NCBI RefSeq assembly: GCF_029962835.1
Contig: NC_080584.1
Location: forward strand, 80,132,862-80,196,861
Length of the DNA stretch: 64,000 nucleotides
DNA from: Magnolia sinica
Lineage: Eukaryota; Streptophyta; Magnoliopsida; Magnoliales; Magnoliaceae
Reading direction: 5' to 3'
How positions within the stretch are numbered: the stretch's first letter is position 1; every line of letters begins with the position of its first letter. The position numbers and the translations under genes are program-made. The notes below the pieces were generated by a model. The model had not been told where the DNA came from. It saw only the letters and a list, made by a program, of their open reading frames with translations, and made no database searches. Below, in pieces: positions 1 to 12,439 of this stretch.

Positions 1-1879
1 TAAATTGGTAAAAATTTTAAGTAGGCAATTGTGGTTTTATTTGTAAAATTTTTAAATGGATCCAATCACCCCCTCTTTAAGACATACACATAATTCTATA
101 GTTCCACTAAGCTTCCGCACACACCGTGGAAGACTATTATTTATACCATGCAATTTCATGCATGACTTGAAAAGAAATGACACACACTCAAACTCTCATG
201 TTCCTTGAATGTTCAAGACTTTTACTCCAATTTATACTTTTTTTAAAGGAAGGGCCACGCCCCAGTATCTTTGATAATATGAACAAATGAAGTGCAAACT
301 AGACTTTCAGGTGGGCTCCACATAAAACACCGGGCCTCATCTATCATCTCGCCTAATCAACAAACAAAAATGGATAAACAAAAGCCATCTTTGAATTACC
401 TAAGAAAAAAAGAGCTTCACAATCGGCCTCTCCTAGCAGCAGACCAAGAACTAACCAAGCAAAACATGGACTAAATCAACCTGAAAAAAAAACTGCACAA
501 AACCAATGTACAGTTGAGAGCCGCTAACGATCATGCCGTATGCCACAGAGAACTGCAGCACACTGCCGACAGGAGACACAAACTGCTACCATTATACACC
601 AGCATTTCAGCACATCCCTGAGCCATCAGACCAGGCACCGCTATTTATTATTTGTTATTATTTTTTTTAAGACAATACTACTGTAGCCTCCTGTAATGCT
701 TGCAGCCTGCTGCTGCTCCACAGCTCACCTGAAATCCATCAAACACCAGTCATTGCAACTGGAGATATCATTGCACCAAAGTCGGCCTAACTCTAATTTA
801 CAACTGCCACCCCTGCATATTGTCCTCTCTCATTCTCTACCTTGTAGAAGCTGGTTTACAGATTCTAAAAGCTCCAAGCCCAGAGCGGTCGAGGATTAGA
901 GCTTCCTTAGAAAGAAATGGCAGGTATGCGAGGGGCCATAGATTAGCTTGTCCTCTTGATTGGCATTGCCCAAGCGGGCTAAGCCATCTGCTACACTGTT
1001 AGACTCCCTTAGGGTGTGCATGATTGATACTGAAATGGTGGCCCTGATGAGATCAAATTTCCTTTTCTAGTAGAATATGTTCCACGGGACTTGGACTCCA
1101 GATTTGAACAACACCACTACTCCAATTTCTACTTATAAACCATTTGAAAATATTGTAGATTTTCAATGTAAGACTAAAACAAAACATAATAATAAAGAGA
1201 CAAAAAAGCTTAGTGAAAATTTTGAAAGGAACGATAATGGTGAGAAAATTTTGAAACAACTTAATTTTAAATCTTTGATTAAAATTAAATAATCCCCACA
1301 TTTTAAAATTTTAAGCCATTTTGAGATAAATTGGAAGAGTTATGCATTGGTGTCTTTTTATATTGAACTTTAATTGATAATTGAAAGTTTGCAAGACATG
1401 TTTACAGAAGTCATGTGACAATTGGCCTTTAAGATGACTCCTTTAATATAAATCTGTTTGCATGCCACACATATAAAATTTTCATTACTAATGGTTCTCC
1501 AGTTCCCTGCCTTTTGGTCATACACCATTACTTAGATTCTATGAGTGTTTTAAAAAATTAACCCTTATTCCTCATAAGTAGTCTCATGTCGACACTCACA
1601 TAGATAAATCTCGGCAAGTGTGACAGTAACTAGATATATCGTCAATATATGACATATGGATTCACTAAAACTCATCTTTACTCGGTGCTGCTAGCACTTC
1701 TTGTATCATAGAAGGGGCACTAACAATAATGAGTGCTTAACACAACTCTTGAGTGACTTATTTTTTATTGATTGAAAAAATCTCTCATAGAATCTCCACA
1801 TATATAGGTTGGGTAGCCTCACTAGTAGCTCATAGTTTTAGGTTTAATGATCTATTTTTCTCAATGTATCAAACGCTAA
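1..1879. other. Non-coding repeat-type DNA
   Basis: I see no supportable gene here. The sequence is AT-rich, and the few open frames are under 85 codons and overlap on both strands, for example around 1053-1301. The 1550-1880 part may be the decayed 3' end of the copia remnant that follows, but I could not delimit an LTR. Confidence 0.5.
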
Positions 1880-2952
1880 CTTTTTTAGAAAGTCTTTTGG
1901 TCAGATGATTGGTTAGATTCTTTTATAATCTTATAAAGTTAATAGCTATTACTCCATCATGAAATAGATTTCTCACTAAATTACGATGGAGTTTAATATG
2001 TCTACTTTTACCATTATAGATTTTAATTTTGGCCTTTGCTATAGCTGCTTAATGATCTTAATGTAAAGATATAACTGAGACATATTTTAGCTATAAAGGT
2101 ATATTAACTAAGAAATTTCTAAGCCATTTAATTTTTAAATTTGCTTTTCTAAAGTAATGAAAGCATATTCAATGGTAGATCAAGGAATCTAGGTCTACTT
2201 AGAAGACTACTAAAAGAACTCTTTCACCTAGAGTGAAACACATATTCACTAGTAAATTTAGTTTCATTTTAAATAAATGATTTAATTAGTATTACTATAT
2301 CCTACTAATAAAGCTGGAAAACCAATATGCACATCAAAATACCTTAAGATTATAGATAAAATATTATAATGATCATATATAGAATTATGTGTATATCTAC
2401 GTTTTCTGCCTGCTGCAAAAGTATTGTCAAACATTCTAATGTAGTTAATAAGATATTTAAGGCTAGAAATTACTTTAGAATAATTTGGTTATGATATACC
2501 TGTATCCATGTTATTTTTCAGATGCACCGTATGATCATAATGAGTACTAATAGGAAAATTGTCAAAATGATTAATTCTTCATAACATATTTTCAACTTAA
2601 TGAGAATGAGATATGATAAGTCCATTTTTTCTGATTAACTTAATACCTAAGGTCATATTAGCTTCCTTTAAAAATTTTATATCAAACTTTGATAAATAAC
2701 TTTTTGTAATAAAATTAACTAATTTAAATTAGTTCCAAGGATGAGCATGTCATATGCATAAAGACAAATAATAACATATTTGTTTCCTTAAAATTTACTA
2801 TATACATATATACAATTTATTTGATATTCATTTAATTTCATAATATTATCAAAATTTTCATGCTATTATTTAGGGTCTTGTTTTAGAATATATAATGATT
2901 TAATTAACCTATAAATTTTATTTTCTTTTTCTAAGGTAATAATAAAACTATA

Positions 2953-3031
<79 letters not shown>

Positions 3032-3060
3032 TCTAATTGCAAGCATTTCATAGGTCCTGC
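1880..3060 (-). pseudogene. Decayed Ty1/copia reverse transcriptase - RNase H remnant
   Basis: Reading the minus strand in broken frames gives the order of a Ty1/copia pol C-terminus. At about 2870-2950 there is an RT-like stretch, KENKIYRLIKSLYILKQDPK (family form ENKVCRLxKSLYGLKQAPR). Around 2440-2520 a YSKVISSLKYLINY segment is followed by RRYTHN. At about 2300 GYSNTN matches the family GYSDAD. Near 2200 SSKQT lies beside a STIEYAF segment (family SSKQT, STxEAEF). Finally, at about 1880-2030, YNGKSRHIKLHRNLVRNL is followed by NLTNHLTKRL, as in the conserved RNase H tail. Many stops and indels interrupt it. The aspartate-rich RT active site is not recognisable. This is an ancient dead copy in opposite orientation to the copia elements further right. 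Confidence 0.8.
2955..3025. repeat. (TA)n microsatellite
   Basis: About 35 uninterrupted TA units lie directly beside the RT motif of the decayed copia copy. The long YIYIYI open frame on the minus strand is only a translation of this repeat. Confidence 0.97.
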
Positions 3061-3369
3061 CAATTATCAGTACTCATTATTGAATTTTGCTATTTTTAGT
3101 AATTTTTCATTATTTAGGGTGTTTGGTAAATTCACATAATTATCTGCTTAATTTTGATTTTCACTTAAAAAATAATATTTTAGCTACCCTTTTGACTTAT
3201 CACTTAATGCAGAATGCAGTAAGTGATTTTGCCTTATTAATTATTTGAAGTGAAACAATGCCATTCCTCTTCTAAAAAAATGACAACACTTTTGAGTTAC
3301 CTTATGAGGTCTAATAAAAAATGTAAATTGTTAATCTCTAAGTATTGTTTAAGCTCTTCAAAATGAGTA
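3061..3369. other. Non-coding AT-rich stretch
   Basis: No gene, RNA or clear repeat is visible. It may be a further decayed part of the copia remnant, since it lies on its upstream side, but no motif supports that. Confidence 0.4.
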
Positions 3370-4120
3370 TTCACTCGCCTAGAACAGAGATCGAAGCATT
3401 GAAATCTTGGATGTCAAAGTTGGTGGGTTACTGCATATCCAGGTCATAAGTATATTAATAACGATTTGACATTGTGGCCCATTTTTTAATGTATTTATAG
3501 ACTTGTTTTGCAAAGTGGACTACACATCTTGTATTACTTATTGATAGTTTTGAAACAAGTGATTGCGTGTCACAAAGAGAGATCAGAGTATTGAGATCTT
3601 GTACATCAAAGTGTGTCTCGCTGCGCATCTGAGCCACGTGCAATAACAATGATTTAGCTTTGTGGCTCATTTTTCAATATGTTATTAGGATCCTTTTGTG
3701 AAGAGGACTGCACATTTTGTAGTACTCATCCCCAAAATTCGATACGTGAGTATAGAGACTCAAAATCCAAATTCGAGGGTGTTAGATGATTATGAATATT
3801 TCTTTGTAACACATCATTCTTTCTCTATCTATTCAATTCATATTTTTACACATTCGTAGGTATACATCATATAGAAATAAAATAAACTAAACTTTATAAA
3901 TGGAGTTCAAATCATCTAACATCCTCAAATTCAAGTTCTGGATCCCTATACTTGGGTGTCGAATTTTGAGGGCATTACATTGATAGCTTGAAACAAGTAG
4001 TCACATATCCCAAAAGGAGATCGAATTACTGAATCTTATACGTCGAAGTTGGTATGTTGCTGCACATTAGGCCATATGTACAGTAAAAATGTTTTGAATT
4101 TATGGCCTAATCGTGATGTT
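3370..4120. repeat. Block of three diverged direct repeats enclosing an inverted repeat
   Basis: Three diverged copies of one unit begin near 3385, 3578 and 4015. Each has GAGATC(G/A)-A-(A/T)T-ACTGA or a similar start, then a segment with the sense 'rank to TGTGGCCCATTTTT'. Between copies two and three are two arms, about 3726-3797 and 3908-3978, which are reverse complements with scattered mismatches. Both carry the elements AAAATTCGA, GTATAG and GATGTTAGATGAT or its complement. The loop is about 110 bp. This could be the remains of a foldback or MITE-type element. No coding potential is seen. Confidence 0.6.
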
Positions 4121-6635
4121 TATGTGGAATCTATTCAAACCACCAGGTGCCTCACTCCATATTCGTCCCATGACCCAAAACACAACCCCTTCTATGTTTC
4201 TGGTTGACCATACAATTAGAAATAGTGTATAAGGTATACCAACCCTCTAAACTATTTCCCTTTGTATGGTCCACTAGAATCATAAATAGGTCTCATTTTT
4301 TAACCCTGGGCCTAAATTTTGGTTTAGAATATAATAGTTGGAGTAGTTTTAATACAATCATCATATGGATTATACATCTAATGGTCTGTGTTGATTTCAC
4401 ATATGCATTATGGAGGGCCTCTTAAAAAAATTAATGGTTCGCAACATATGTCAATTAGACTCATATATTTATAAAAGAGAAGGGCTCAGTTCAACTAGAT
4501 GGATCACAAATTACAGTCTATTTAGAAGATACATTCCAATCTTCCATACGTGTGCAACATCCAACCTGTCCATTAGGTTGGAATCACTCTAATGATTTTT
4601 GCATGAAAAAAATAGTCACATTTTCTCATTTGTTGGACCCCAGCTATAATTTACTATTTATCATTGGTGAAAATTATTTTTTAATGGTGTGCCCTATCGA
4701 ATTATTAGTGTTTATACCCATTTTGGCACATTTACATGGGCCAATGAGATGTCACCAGATGTCTGCATCACACGTTAAATGATAGACAAAATCCTACTTA
4801 TGTATCGAGAGAATTGCTTACACCTGATTTAGCGCGTCAAGATTAAACGATCTAGGAGACGCCACGTGGCTGTCATTCCATATGTTGTGTAAATGACTTC
4901 AATGGGGGTTAGAGATATGCACACGAAAGAGAGAAAGAGAGCATTAAATGCTAGAATTCTATCAAAAGTACTGATTAAAAAAGAAAGAGTTACATTAAAT
5001 CAAGTATCGCTTTCTCTTTCTCTCTAAGCATTAAATGCCAAAATCTTATCAAAACATATCTCTATCTAGCATTAAAAACTATAATCATAGCAAAATCACT
5101 CTTTATGGATGCCAAAGTCTAGTGATGTAAAGACTCGTGCAACCATCTTATGTGGGAATCTAGTAACAAATGATTCCAGTAAACGCATGATCCAAATATA
5201 CGAGAGTTTCTCTCTTGTGTACACGTAGTTGTATGTGATAAGCTACTCTAACATGGAAGAATTAAGGTGATTTTTGCAGCCAATCATCCAAATCCTTCAC
5301 GATGCTGAAGACTATGCAAGACCACTTCTTCCTAAAAGCTTATAAAGTCAGTTATCGATGAAGAGCTCTAGGCCTCATACCATTACATCTAAGCCCAACT
5401 TTATTTATCACCATAGACACTTATTCTTTTATTTTATTTTAGTTTATTTTAATCCCTCATCGTTGCTCATAGCATGAGGGCCCCTAGTTTTTAATTAATA
5501 ATTTATCTTTCCACCTTTTATCCATGGTATCTTGTTGGATCGTAAGGAATTTCTCTTAGTTTCGAACAAAAGGTTGTGGGGCTTTTCTGCTAGGTGATTC
5601 CAACAACCATCTTAACACGAAAGTTTGATCAACACCAGATGATGAACACATATTTGATTTATGACCGTTTTACCATGTGTTGGTTCCTACCAAGACCCCA
5701 AACAAGTTGTCACCTTATTGACCATCCCGCCACAGAACCCAATTCCGACTAACCAATGAAATGATTGTCGAAGATCAACCCTTCATTGGCTGTCTTGGCA
5801 CGATGCCCACTTTCCAATCAAGTGACGAGCAAATGATCATCCCACATATCATGATTGTCCCTCTACGAAGTTCAGTCCTGATTGAGCAACGAACGAATCA
5901 TTATGCCTCAAGCCAATTATCAGCACCATTATTTTAAAAATCATTAATAGAAAAATACTGTTGGCTTATATCTCATTTCTCTAGTTTTACTGTTGAACTA
6001 TGGTAGCGAATTGCGCTAAAAGAACAAGTATTTAAGTCCGTAGACACAAGTCTATTGTCATAAGGAAAAAAGAATCCATTCGAAAGGGTTATCCCCTACC
6101 CTTTCACGAATCGCCTGAACGATGAGTGCAATCGATGGTTGAGAGGATAGCTAAACCCTGCATCTAGTCTCTAATTAGTTTGACTAAATGCGGGGGACAC
6201 CAATGGTTCAATTAAACATTGAGTTGAATAGACTCTAGCACACTCGTGTATCATAATCTAAATACAGGCCCTTGGTGAGACGTGTGGCCTCGTGTTTGAT
6301 TGAATTGATCAAACAATTAAATGAGGCTAATTTTTCAATAGGTGATCCTTATTAAGGCACCGACTTATTGGAAGGATGGGATGTTGCATGAAATTAGTAG
6401 GTTGGAATTTATCCACCGGGTGGACCATAACTCGTGGTTCACCCATTGTACTTGAGACATTCTTTAAATATAAAAAAACCATTCAGTGACACCACCCTTG
6501 ATTTTTTATAGTGGCCACCTGAATTTATATGCGAGCTAGATCCGCTCTGATAATTACATGTGTAATCCCACGTTAGTCCCGGGAATAAAACATTAGGCTG
6601 ACATGTAATTCAGGTGGTCCACACCAAATTTACAA

Positions 6636-6638
<3 letters not shown>
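4121..6638. other. Non-coding DNA with short dispersed repeats
   Basis: No gene is supportable. GAAAGAGAGAAAGAG near 4925 and CTTTCTCTTTCTCTC near 5010 form an imperfect inverted pair. Each is followed or preceded by a GCATTAAATGC(T/C) segment that occurs twice as a direct repeat. Short open frames at 4204-4782 overlap each other in different frames and show no family motif. Confidence 0.5.

Positions 6639-6684
<46 letters not shown>
6639..6684. repeat. (GA)n microsatellite
   Basis: Twenty-three GA units without interruption. The Arg-Glu repeat ORF starting at 6637 is a translation of this tract and not a gene. Confidence 0.97.
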
Positions 6685-6685
<1 letters not shown>

Positions 6686-7051
6686 GTACACTTATGATTT
6701 TTTACATAGCCCATCGTACTGATTATATGAAATTCACTCCAACCATTAAATTCCAAACCAAAAATTTAAACTTAGGCCCAAAAATCAGACTTATCCTTGT
6801 ACATGAGGGCTCCACCAAAGGAAACAATGTGAAGGGAAAGCATTGCCTTGCAGGCTGTTTTCATTCTTGTGATCTACCTGAATCATATATGGCCTGATGT
6901 TTGGTCCTTAGGTCTAACCTAACGTAAGATAATACACGAAATGATCAGAGAATTTAATATAAATATTACAATGCACGGGGCTTACCCAAGCAGCCTCTTG
7001 CATGCACCACCCAACCCCAACATGCCCAACCCTAACTTCAATTACTAAAGC

Positions 7052-7655
7052 TAGGGGTGTACATCGAGTCGAACCGAGTCGAGCTGGCCTCAGCTTGACT
7101 CGGCTCGGCCACTAGCTGACCTCAGCTCGAACTCGGCTCGACTCGGTCCTCTAGCTTAATTGGCCTGCTTGGCTCAATTCGTTCAGCAGCTTAGGCCAGT
7201 TTAAGCCAAGCTTGAGCCGAGTTCTCCTGTGCAACATTTCCACAAACACCTGGACTACATCTTCAAAATCCCACTGTATGTAAAATAGAAGCAATGATTT
7301 TACAGGTATTTTATCAAACACCTTCTGAACAAAATAAAAACCAAGAAAAAAAGGGTATTTGTTTCATGTATATACCTTCCTTGCCACCAGCCACACTTCC
7401 TTGAGTCATGTCATCAAACGCTTGGTGAGCAACATTAATAACAAAGTAACTGAGTCACCGAACTGGTTCGATCTGAGTTCGATTCGAGCTAGATTCGATC
7501 CGAGTTGAGTCAACCTGGGGCCAACTCGAACTCGGCTCGAACACGTTTTCGAGCTAAAAAAATCAGCTTGACTCGGCTCGAACTGAGTCAAATCGAGCTT
7601 TTTCGAGTCGAGTCGCGCGAGCTAACCGAGCTAGCTCGGTTCGTGTACACCCCTA
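7052..7655. mobile_element. hAT-type MITE, 604 bp
   Basis: Both ends carry the inverted terminal motif TAGGGGTGTACA: it begins at 7052, and its complement TGTACACCCCTA ends at 7655. Just outside, the 8-bp sequence ACTAAAGC is present on both sides (7044-7051 and 7656-7663), a perfect target-site duplication. An 8-bp duplication plus short inverted ends is the hAT superfamily pattern. The interior is full of CTCGGCTCGA / TCGAGTCGAG words, so it can fold back at many places, and it encodes no transposase. It must be mobilised by an element elsewhere. Confidence 0.92.
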
Positions 7656-7663
7656 ACTAAAGC

Positions 7664-10600
7664 TAATGGAAGGGGAGTCCATTGTTAATTACTTAAATTA
7701 ATGAGGTGTATTATTGAAAACCTTTTTAAAAATGTACTGGGGATCAAAATACCATGTCAGTTAGGCAGTAATTTATAAAACTCCCTTTTATAAATCTTTT
7801 ATACTATAGTGGGCCATTATACCGCGTACATGACATCCACTCCGTCCATAAGGTGCATATAATAATTTTCACCGAAGAGGTAAAAATCAGCCTCATCCAA
7901 AACTCAGGTGGGCCAAACCATCGGAGAAAATACAAAATTATGCCTAAAACCAGAAAGTTTAGGCGGTGTGGCCCGCCTTATTTCTGGATTAGGCTAATTC
8001 CTTATATTGAGGTGCACCAGATGTCTGTTTTAGATGGAACACCATAATATCATGGCGGGCCCCACAAACGAACCTATAGTCAACAATCTCACCCAATTGT
8101 TCCCTGTGATGTGCCCCACCTGAGCTGTGGATCAGTTAGATTTTTAGCTGCAATGCCTAACACCGACAGTCGAATCTGATGGGCGGATCGGATCTCACAC
8201 AGAATATGGTGGGCCCTCAGGAGTTGGTGTTATTTCTGTTGTGCATAAAAAAGAGTAACGTTTCAACTTACAATGGATGGGGTTCGCCGGAAGAAAAAAG
8301 GGAAATTAGAAAAATAGAAAAATCAAAATGAGCAGTTATGAAACAGTCAAAGCAATGGTCAACGTTCAATGTCACAGAATCCTCTAATAAACGGCTAGGA
8401 TCATCTAAATATGATAATTTTTGGTGTGCGGCATATTCAAGGTAGTTAAAGACAGATAAACAGTCTAGATCTCGTACATATTTTCCACTTGTACAGAAAT
8501 CAAGTCGTTGGTAAGTAACATAGATGGTAGGAAACGCAAACTGCAGACTTACGATTAAATCGCTGGTAGTACAAGCTTCCGGTACAACCCTTGGTAGTAC
8601 GAAGTACACAGCCTCAGGGTTTATGAGTCCTACACGCATCTCTCTAAACGCACATTTTACACGCAGCATTCGTGCCCACCTCGGAAGCGTGTAGGCCATC
8701 TGAGACGTGCACAGATCGCGAAGATTAACATGGCCAAAACTCTATATGGTCCACCCATCAGATGGGCACACATGTGCATCAAATGCTCACGTGCTGGCAG
8801 GTACGTTTAAACCGTTGATTCTTTTTCCTGCAGAGATGGCCCACCTGATGAGAAGACCAGACAGACCTTTTTTGTCACCATAATCTCTATGGTGGGGGCC
8901 ACATTATGCACAGCTCAGATATCCAGTACATTTACCAAGTTGGCACGTGTACCCCATATAATGTTTTAGAGTCGAGAGAAACTTTGATACTGTGGAAGAG
9001 TGTACTGATTGATACACAGGCACTATGAAATTGTAGAAGTGGCATACAATAAGTAAAAACGAACCGTACAATTTGTGGCCTTAACTAGATTGATCACGAA
9101 ACAAATGTTGCACTGACTCATAGTTTTAATCTGCCGATTAATAAACATCAAATTGACGGTTGACACAGAGCGTAGAAATCTGTCTGACTTTAATAAGCAA
9201 ATGTCGACTAATCTGAGCTTAAAATTCATTAATTAGTCTAACTATGGGATCATGACCTATCCACATTGGGTCCCACAATTTAAACGGTTTAAAGTAATCT
9301 AAAGTATGCTACCTATACAATTTCTGAGTGGCTTACTATCATTCATAGCCATAGGCGCCAGAGTATCAAATAACTCAATTTCAGGCCATGTCATTCAAAG
9401 CTCCTCAATGGTGGCTGCAACCAACCACCAACGACTATTCTATGATATTTACACCCATCCTTTTGTATTTTGAACACACCTAATTCCCCATTTTTGGCCT
9501 TGAAACAGTACAAACTTGTACTATTTGGACTAAAAAAAATGAAAAATGGGTATGTGGAAATAGAAAAAGGTGGGAGTGTGCATGATGGATCCATTGGCAA
9601 TGGGGAGTTATTTGATACTCCGGTTGCATACAACGCTTGCTGCGCAGGCACCCAGAAGTTGCTGTGGCATGCATTAACTCAAACTAAACCAAATAAATTG
9701 CAGATCTCAGTTATGCTAAGTAACAGTTCCAAAACCAATTTTGTTGAACAATTATATACACTTGCTTGTTTAAATACCTTTGGATATTTTAAAATTATTA
9801 AACGTCCAATAATCAAATAAGTGTAATTTCCGGTTTTTTGTTTTTTCTACGTTTTAATTTGAATAACTTGTAGTTCCCCCATATGCAATATCTAGATAAT
9901 TACTGTGTCCTGCATATCATCCAGCACATTCTGTTTGACTATCAATGTTTTTCTCTTTGATAAATGGTAGTACAATTGCAATACCACATGTACTTTCTTC
10001 TCTAAGCTCAAGCATTATAAAAACTCACGCAGCTATGAAGGAGAATGCAAGGATGGAATACCCTAATCAAAAGCATCATTGAGTGCAGCGTTGATGAACT
10101 CCAGCATACAATCTCCCATTGTATTGATTTCAACAGCGCTGCATTCAATCATGTTTTTAAAATTTTGGGCGTTTATCAGTTGGGCCACACATGTGAGAAT
10201 TGGACCCATCTGAAGCACGTGCTGACAATGTGCGTGTGTGGATGAACTGAGCCACTTATCAGGTAAGCCTCACAGTAAACATAGTCTGGCTCAAAAATCA
10301 GGCTGGTGCACTCATCATGTGGGCCACTAGCCCCGACGGCCAACGGTCAAGTTTGGTCAAGCATCGTTCCATCTCGTCCGCTGGATCTTGAGGTTATCTT
10401 TTTATTTCCAAAGGCAAGGTTAGTACGTATCTTATCTAGTAGTCCTTATATGCAAGATGTTAATTCCGAATATGATAAGTAATGTAAGTTATATACACAC
10501 GTAGGCACGCGAGCTAATCTGGAACGCGTGCTTGATATGATGTTTTCATCAGGTGGGCCACATTGATTAGATCTACATGCCTGGAAGTCAGGCTCTCACC

Positions 10601-11829
10601 TCGGCTGGGCCACAACACGCAAATTAAATGGATGGGTAGAAAATAAATGTTTCAACTATCAATTTACTTTTCTTCATTGTGGCCCACCTGGGGAGATTAA
10701 AGCATTGTTTCAAACAAAATGTAGCAGGGCTCCGCATTTGTGTGGAATTTTCAAACATCAGATACATTATTTGACGTTTTTTTTTTAAAAAAAAAATAAT
10801 TTAATTAAATCCGAATTTTGAAAAAAATATATATTCCATTTTAATTGCATCAAATGTCATGATGGTACATTTTAATACCAAGGTGTTTGGATGATACAAA
10901 TCGATACTATGGGTGAAAGGAATTTTCTTCCCACCAAGGTTTTTAATATACATTAGGCATCTGCTTATGATTAGCCAAACTGCTCATACGTCACATGTAC
11001 CTACTAGGCCAAAAATCACAAGAATTAGGGAAGTAGGCTGCCTGAACATGATATGGCTTCAATATGTAGGTGTTTGATTGGATTATGTGCTGCTGTTAAA
11101 AATGGAACTTGAGAAGTATGTTTGAAAATGGTTGATTCGATTTTGTACTCAAATAATATGCCACCGGGTTAGCCTAATGAAACTTTGCTGCAATGACGTT
11201 GGTCTATGAGGCCCTGGCCTCACCCAATCATTTCCCTAGAAGGAGCCAATCCTAAAGATTTGAAAAGTTCCATGTAAATTGAGTTTAACGGTTAGGATTG
11301 TCTGATCACTATAGCTAATTGGTTTATGATCCGTTCATGGTTTTGCCTGATTAATGAATGATTCTGGAGGTATCACTCTTCGGGATCTGGGGCTCCACCA
11401 CAATCATCAGCAAACAGATCATTGGGGCGAGTCTATCTGGAAGAAAGATTCACCGAGTTGCCGAGGTTCTGGAGAGATGGAATTTCAATATTGAAACTGA
11501 CAATGAGCTCGTGGAGAAGGGGTCTAAGGATAAAAAGCGACTAAGAAATCATGAGAGAGAACCAACCCATCATGCGAAAAATTGCTTCCTGCATTACCTA
11601 CCTGACATGCCTAGATGAACCCTGTGTGTTGGCTGTTTTAGCTTATACGGTTGCAGATGTAGATGTTCAGTTCACTTGGATTGAAAGTTACCCAAAACTG
11701 ATTTTATTTTATTTTTTTATTTTTAAGAAAAGAAAAGAAAGAAAGAAAAAAACCCCCTCAAAATGGTGAAACTGCATTCTTCTAATACCAAGATACACAA
11801 GGTTGACACAATGATATCATTCAAGAACG
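7664..11829. other. Non-coding DNA with GTGGGCCCCAC-type dispersed repeats
   Basis: No gene is supportable over about 4.2 kb. Fragments with the words GGTGGGCC, GTGGGCCCTCAG, CATACATC or close variants occur near 7860-8250, 8700-8960, 10150-10340 and 10545-10700. The longest open frame, 8268-8699 on the minus strand (143 codons), has no recognisable motif and is within what chance allows. An open frame at 11358-11618 looks exon-like by composition only. Confidence 0.5.
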
Positions 11830-12216
11830 ATGTATGGGATGGGCAGTGAGCATTCTCATCCATTTCTTCCGTTGTCATTTGTAGTTTTTCATGTTGTAAT
11901 TTGTTTCAAAATAAACATTAAAAATTTGATTTTTAAAATTTTCGATTTCTCTCCACATTTGAAAATTTCGGTGCTTCTTGATTGTAGGTTTTGTCCTACA
12001 TCGGATTTCCCAAAGAAAATCCTATTATATATAAGATAGGCTTTTTGCCTTGGGGCTTGAGCTATATTCAGGGGGCATGTGAATTTGGGGGGGGGGGGTT
12101 GCTATGCCAATAGCTCTAATCTATGATATTTTTTTGTTCTAGATTTTTAATAGTATATTTAATTCAATCAAATATTTCAACAATTTTGAAATCGAAATTG
12201 TTCAACTACATAGACT
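11830..12216 (+). other. Probable decayed 5' LTR end and leader of the outer copia element
   Basis: This stretch lies directly upstream of a copia-type gag start. It has a plausible LTR promoter region: a CCTACATCGGATTTCCC segment followed by a TATATATAAG box near 12024, and then a run of ten Gs near 12090. A degraded primer-binding site may lie near 12100 (TTGCTATGCCAATAGCTC, compared with the usual TGGTATCAGAGC), but it is too altered to be certain. The outer LTR boundary could not be placed. Confidence 0.35.
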
Positions 12217-12439
12217 ATGACTACCGTAAAAGTAAATGCTTCTGCTGAGTTAACCAAAATCGAACCATTCGCTGGACAATGCTTTAAATGGTGTAAACAG
12301 AAATTGATGTTCGCATTGACCACCCTTAAAATTTCATACATTTTGTCTGAATTATTTACTATAAATCAAGGAAATCAAACGGAAGTAGCAGATGCAAATA
12401 ATTGTAAAAATTATATTCTAAACTCTTTGTCGAACGAAC
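12217..12439 (+). pseudogene. Outer copia element: gag, first part (split)
   Basis: The frame opens at ATG 12217 and reads as the N-terminus of a Ty1/copia Gag of the UBN2 type. That protein packages element RNA into virus-like particles. Visible family features are the LTKIEPFAGQCFKWCKQKL segment (family L-x-G-x-N-(Y/F)-x-x-W) and the later NCKNYILNSLSNEL. The frame is cut at 12439/12440 where another LTR element begins. The continuation, starting E-L-N-D-V-Y, is found 25 kb downstream at 37671 in the same reading frame. About 74 codons are present here. It cannot make a working Gag in this form. Confidence 0.85.

Noticed and set aside
8268-8699. Minus-strand open frame of 143 codons
   Set aside because: No recognisable motif, no splice or promoter context, and this length is expected by chance a few times in 64 kb over six frames.
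9391-9820. Three overlapping open frames on both strands
   Set aside because: They contradict each other, none shows a family pattern, and the surroundings are repeat-type DNA.
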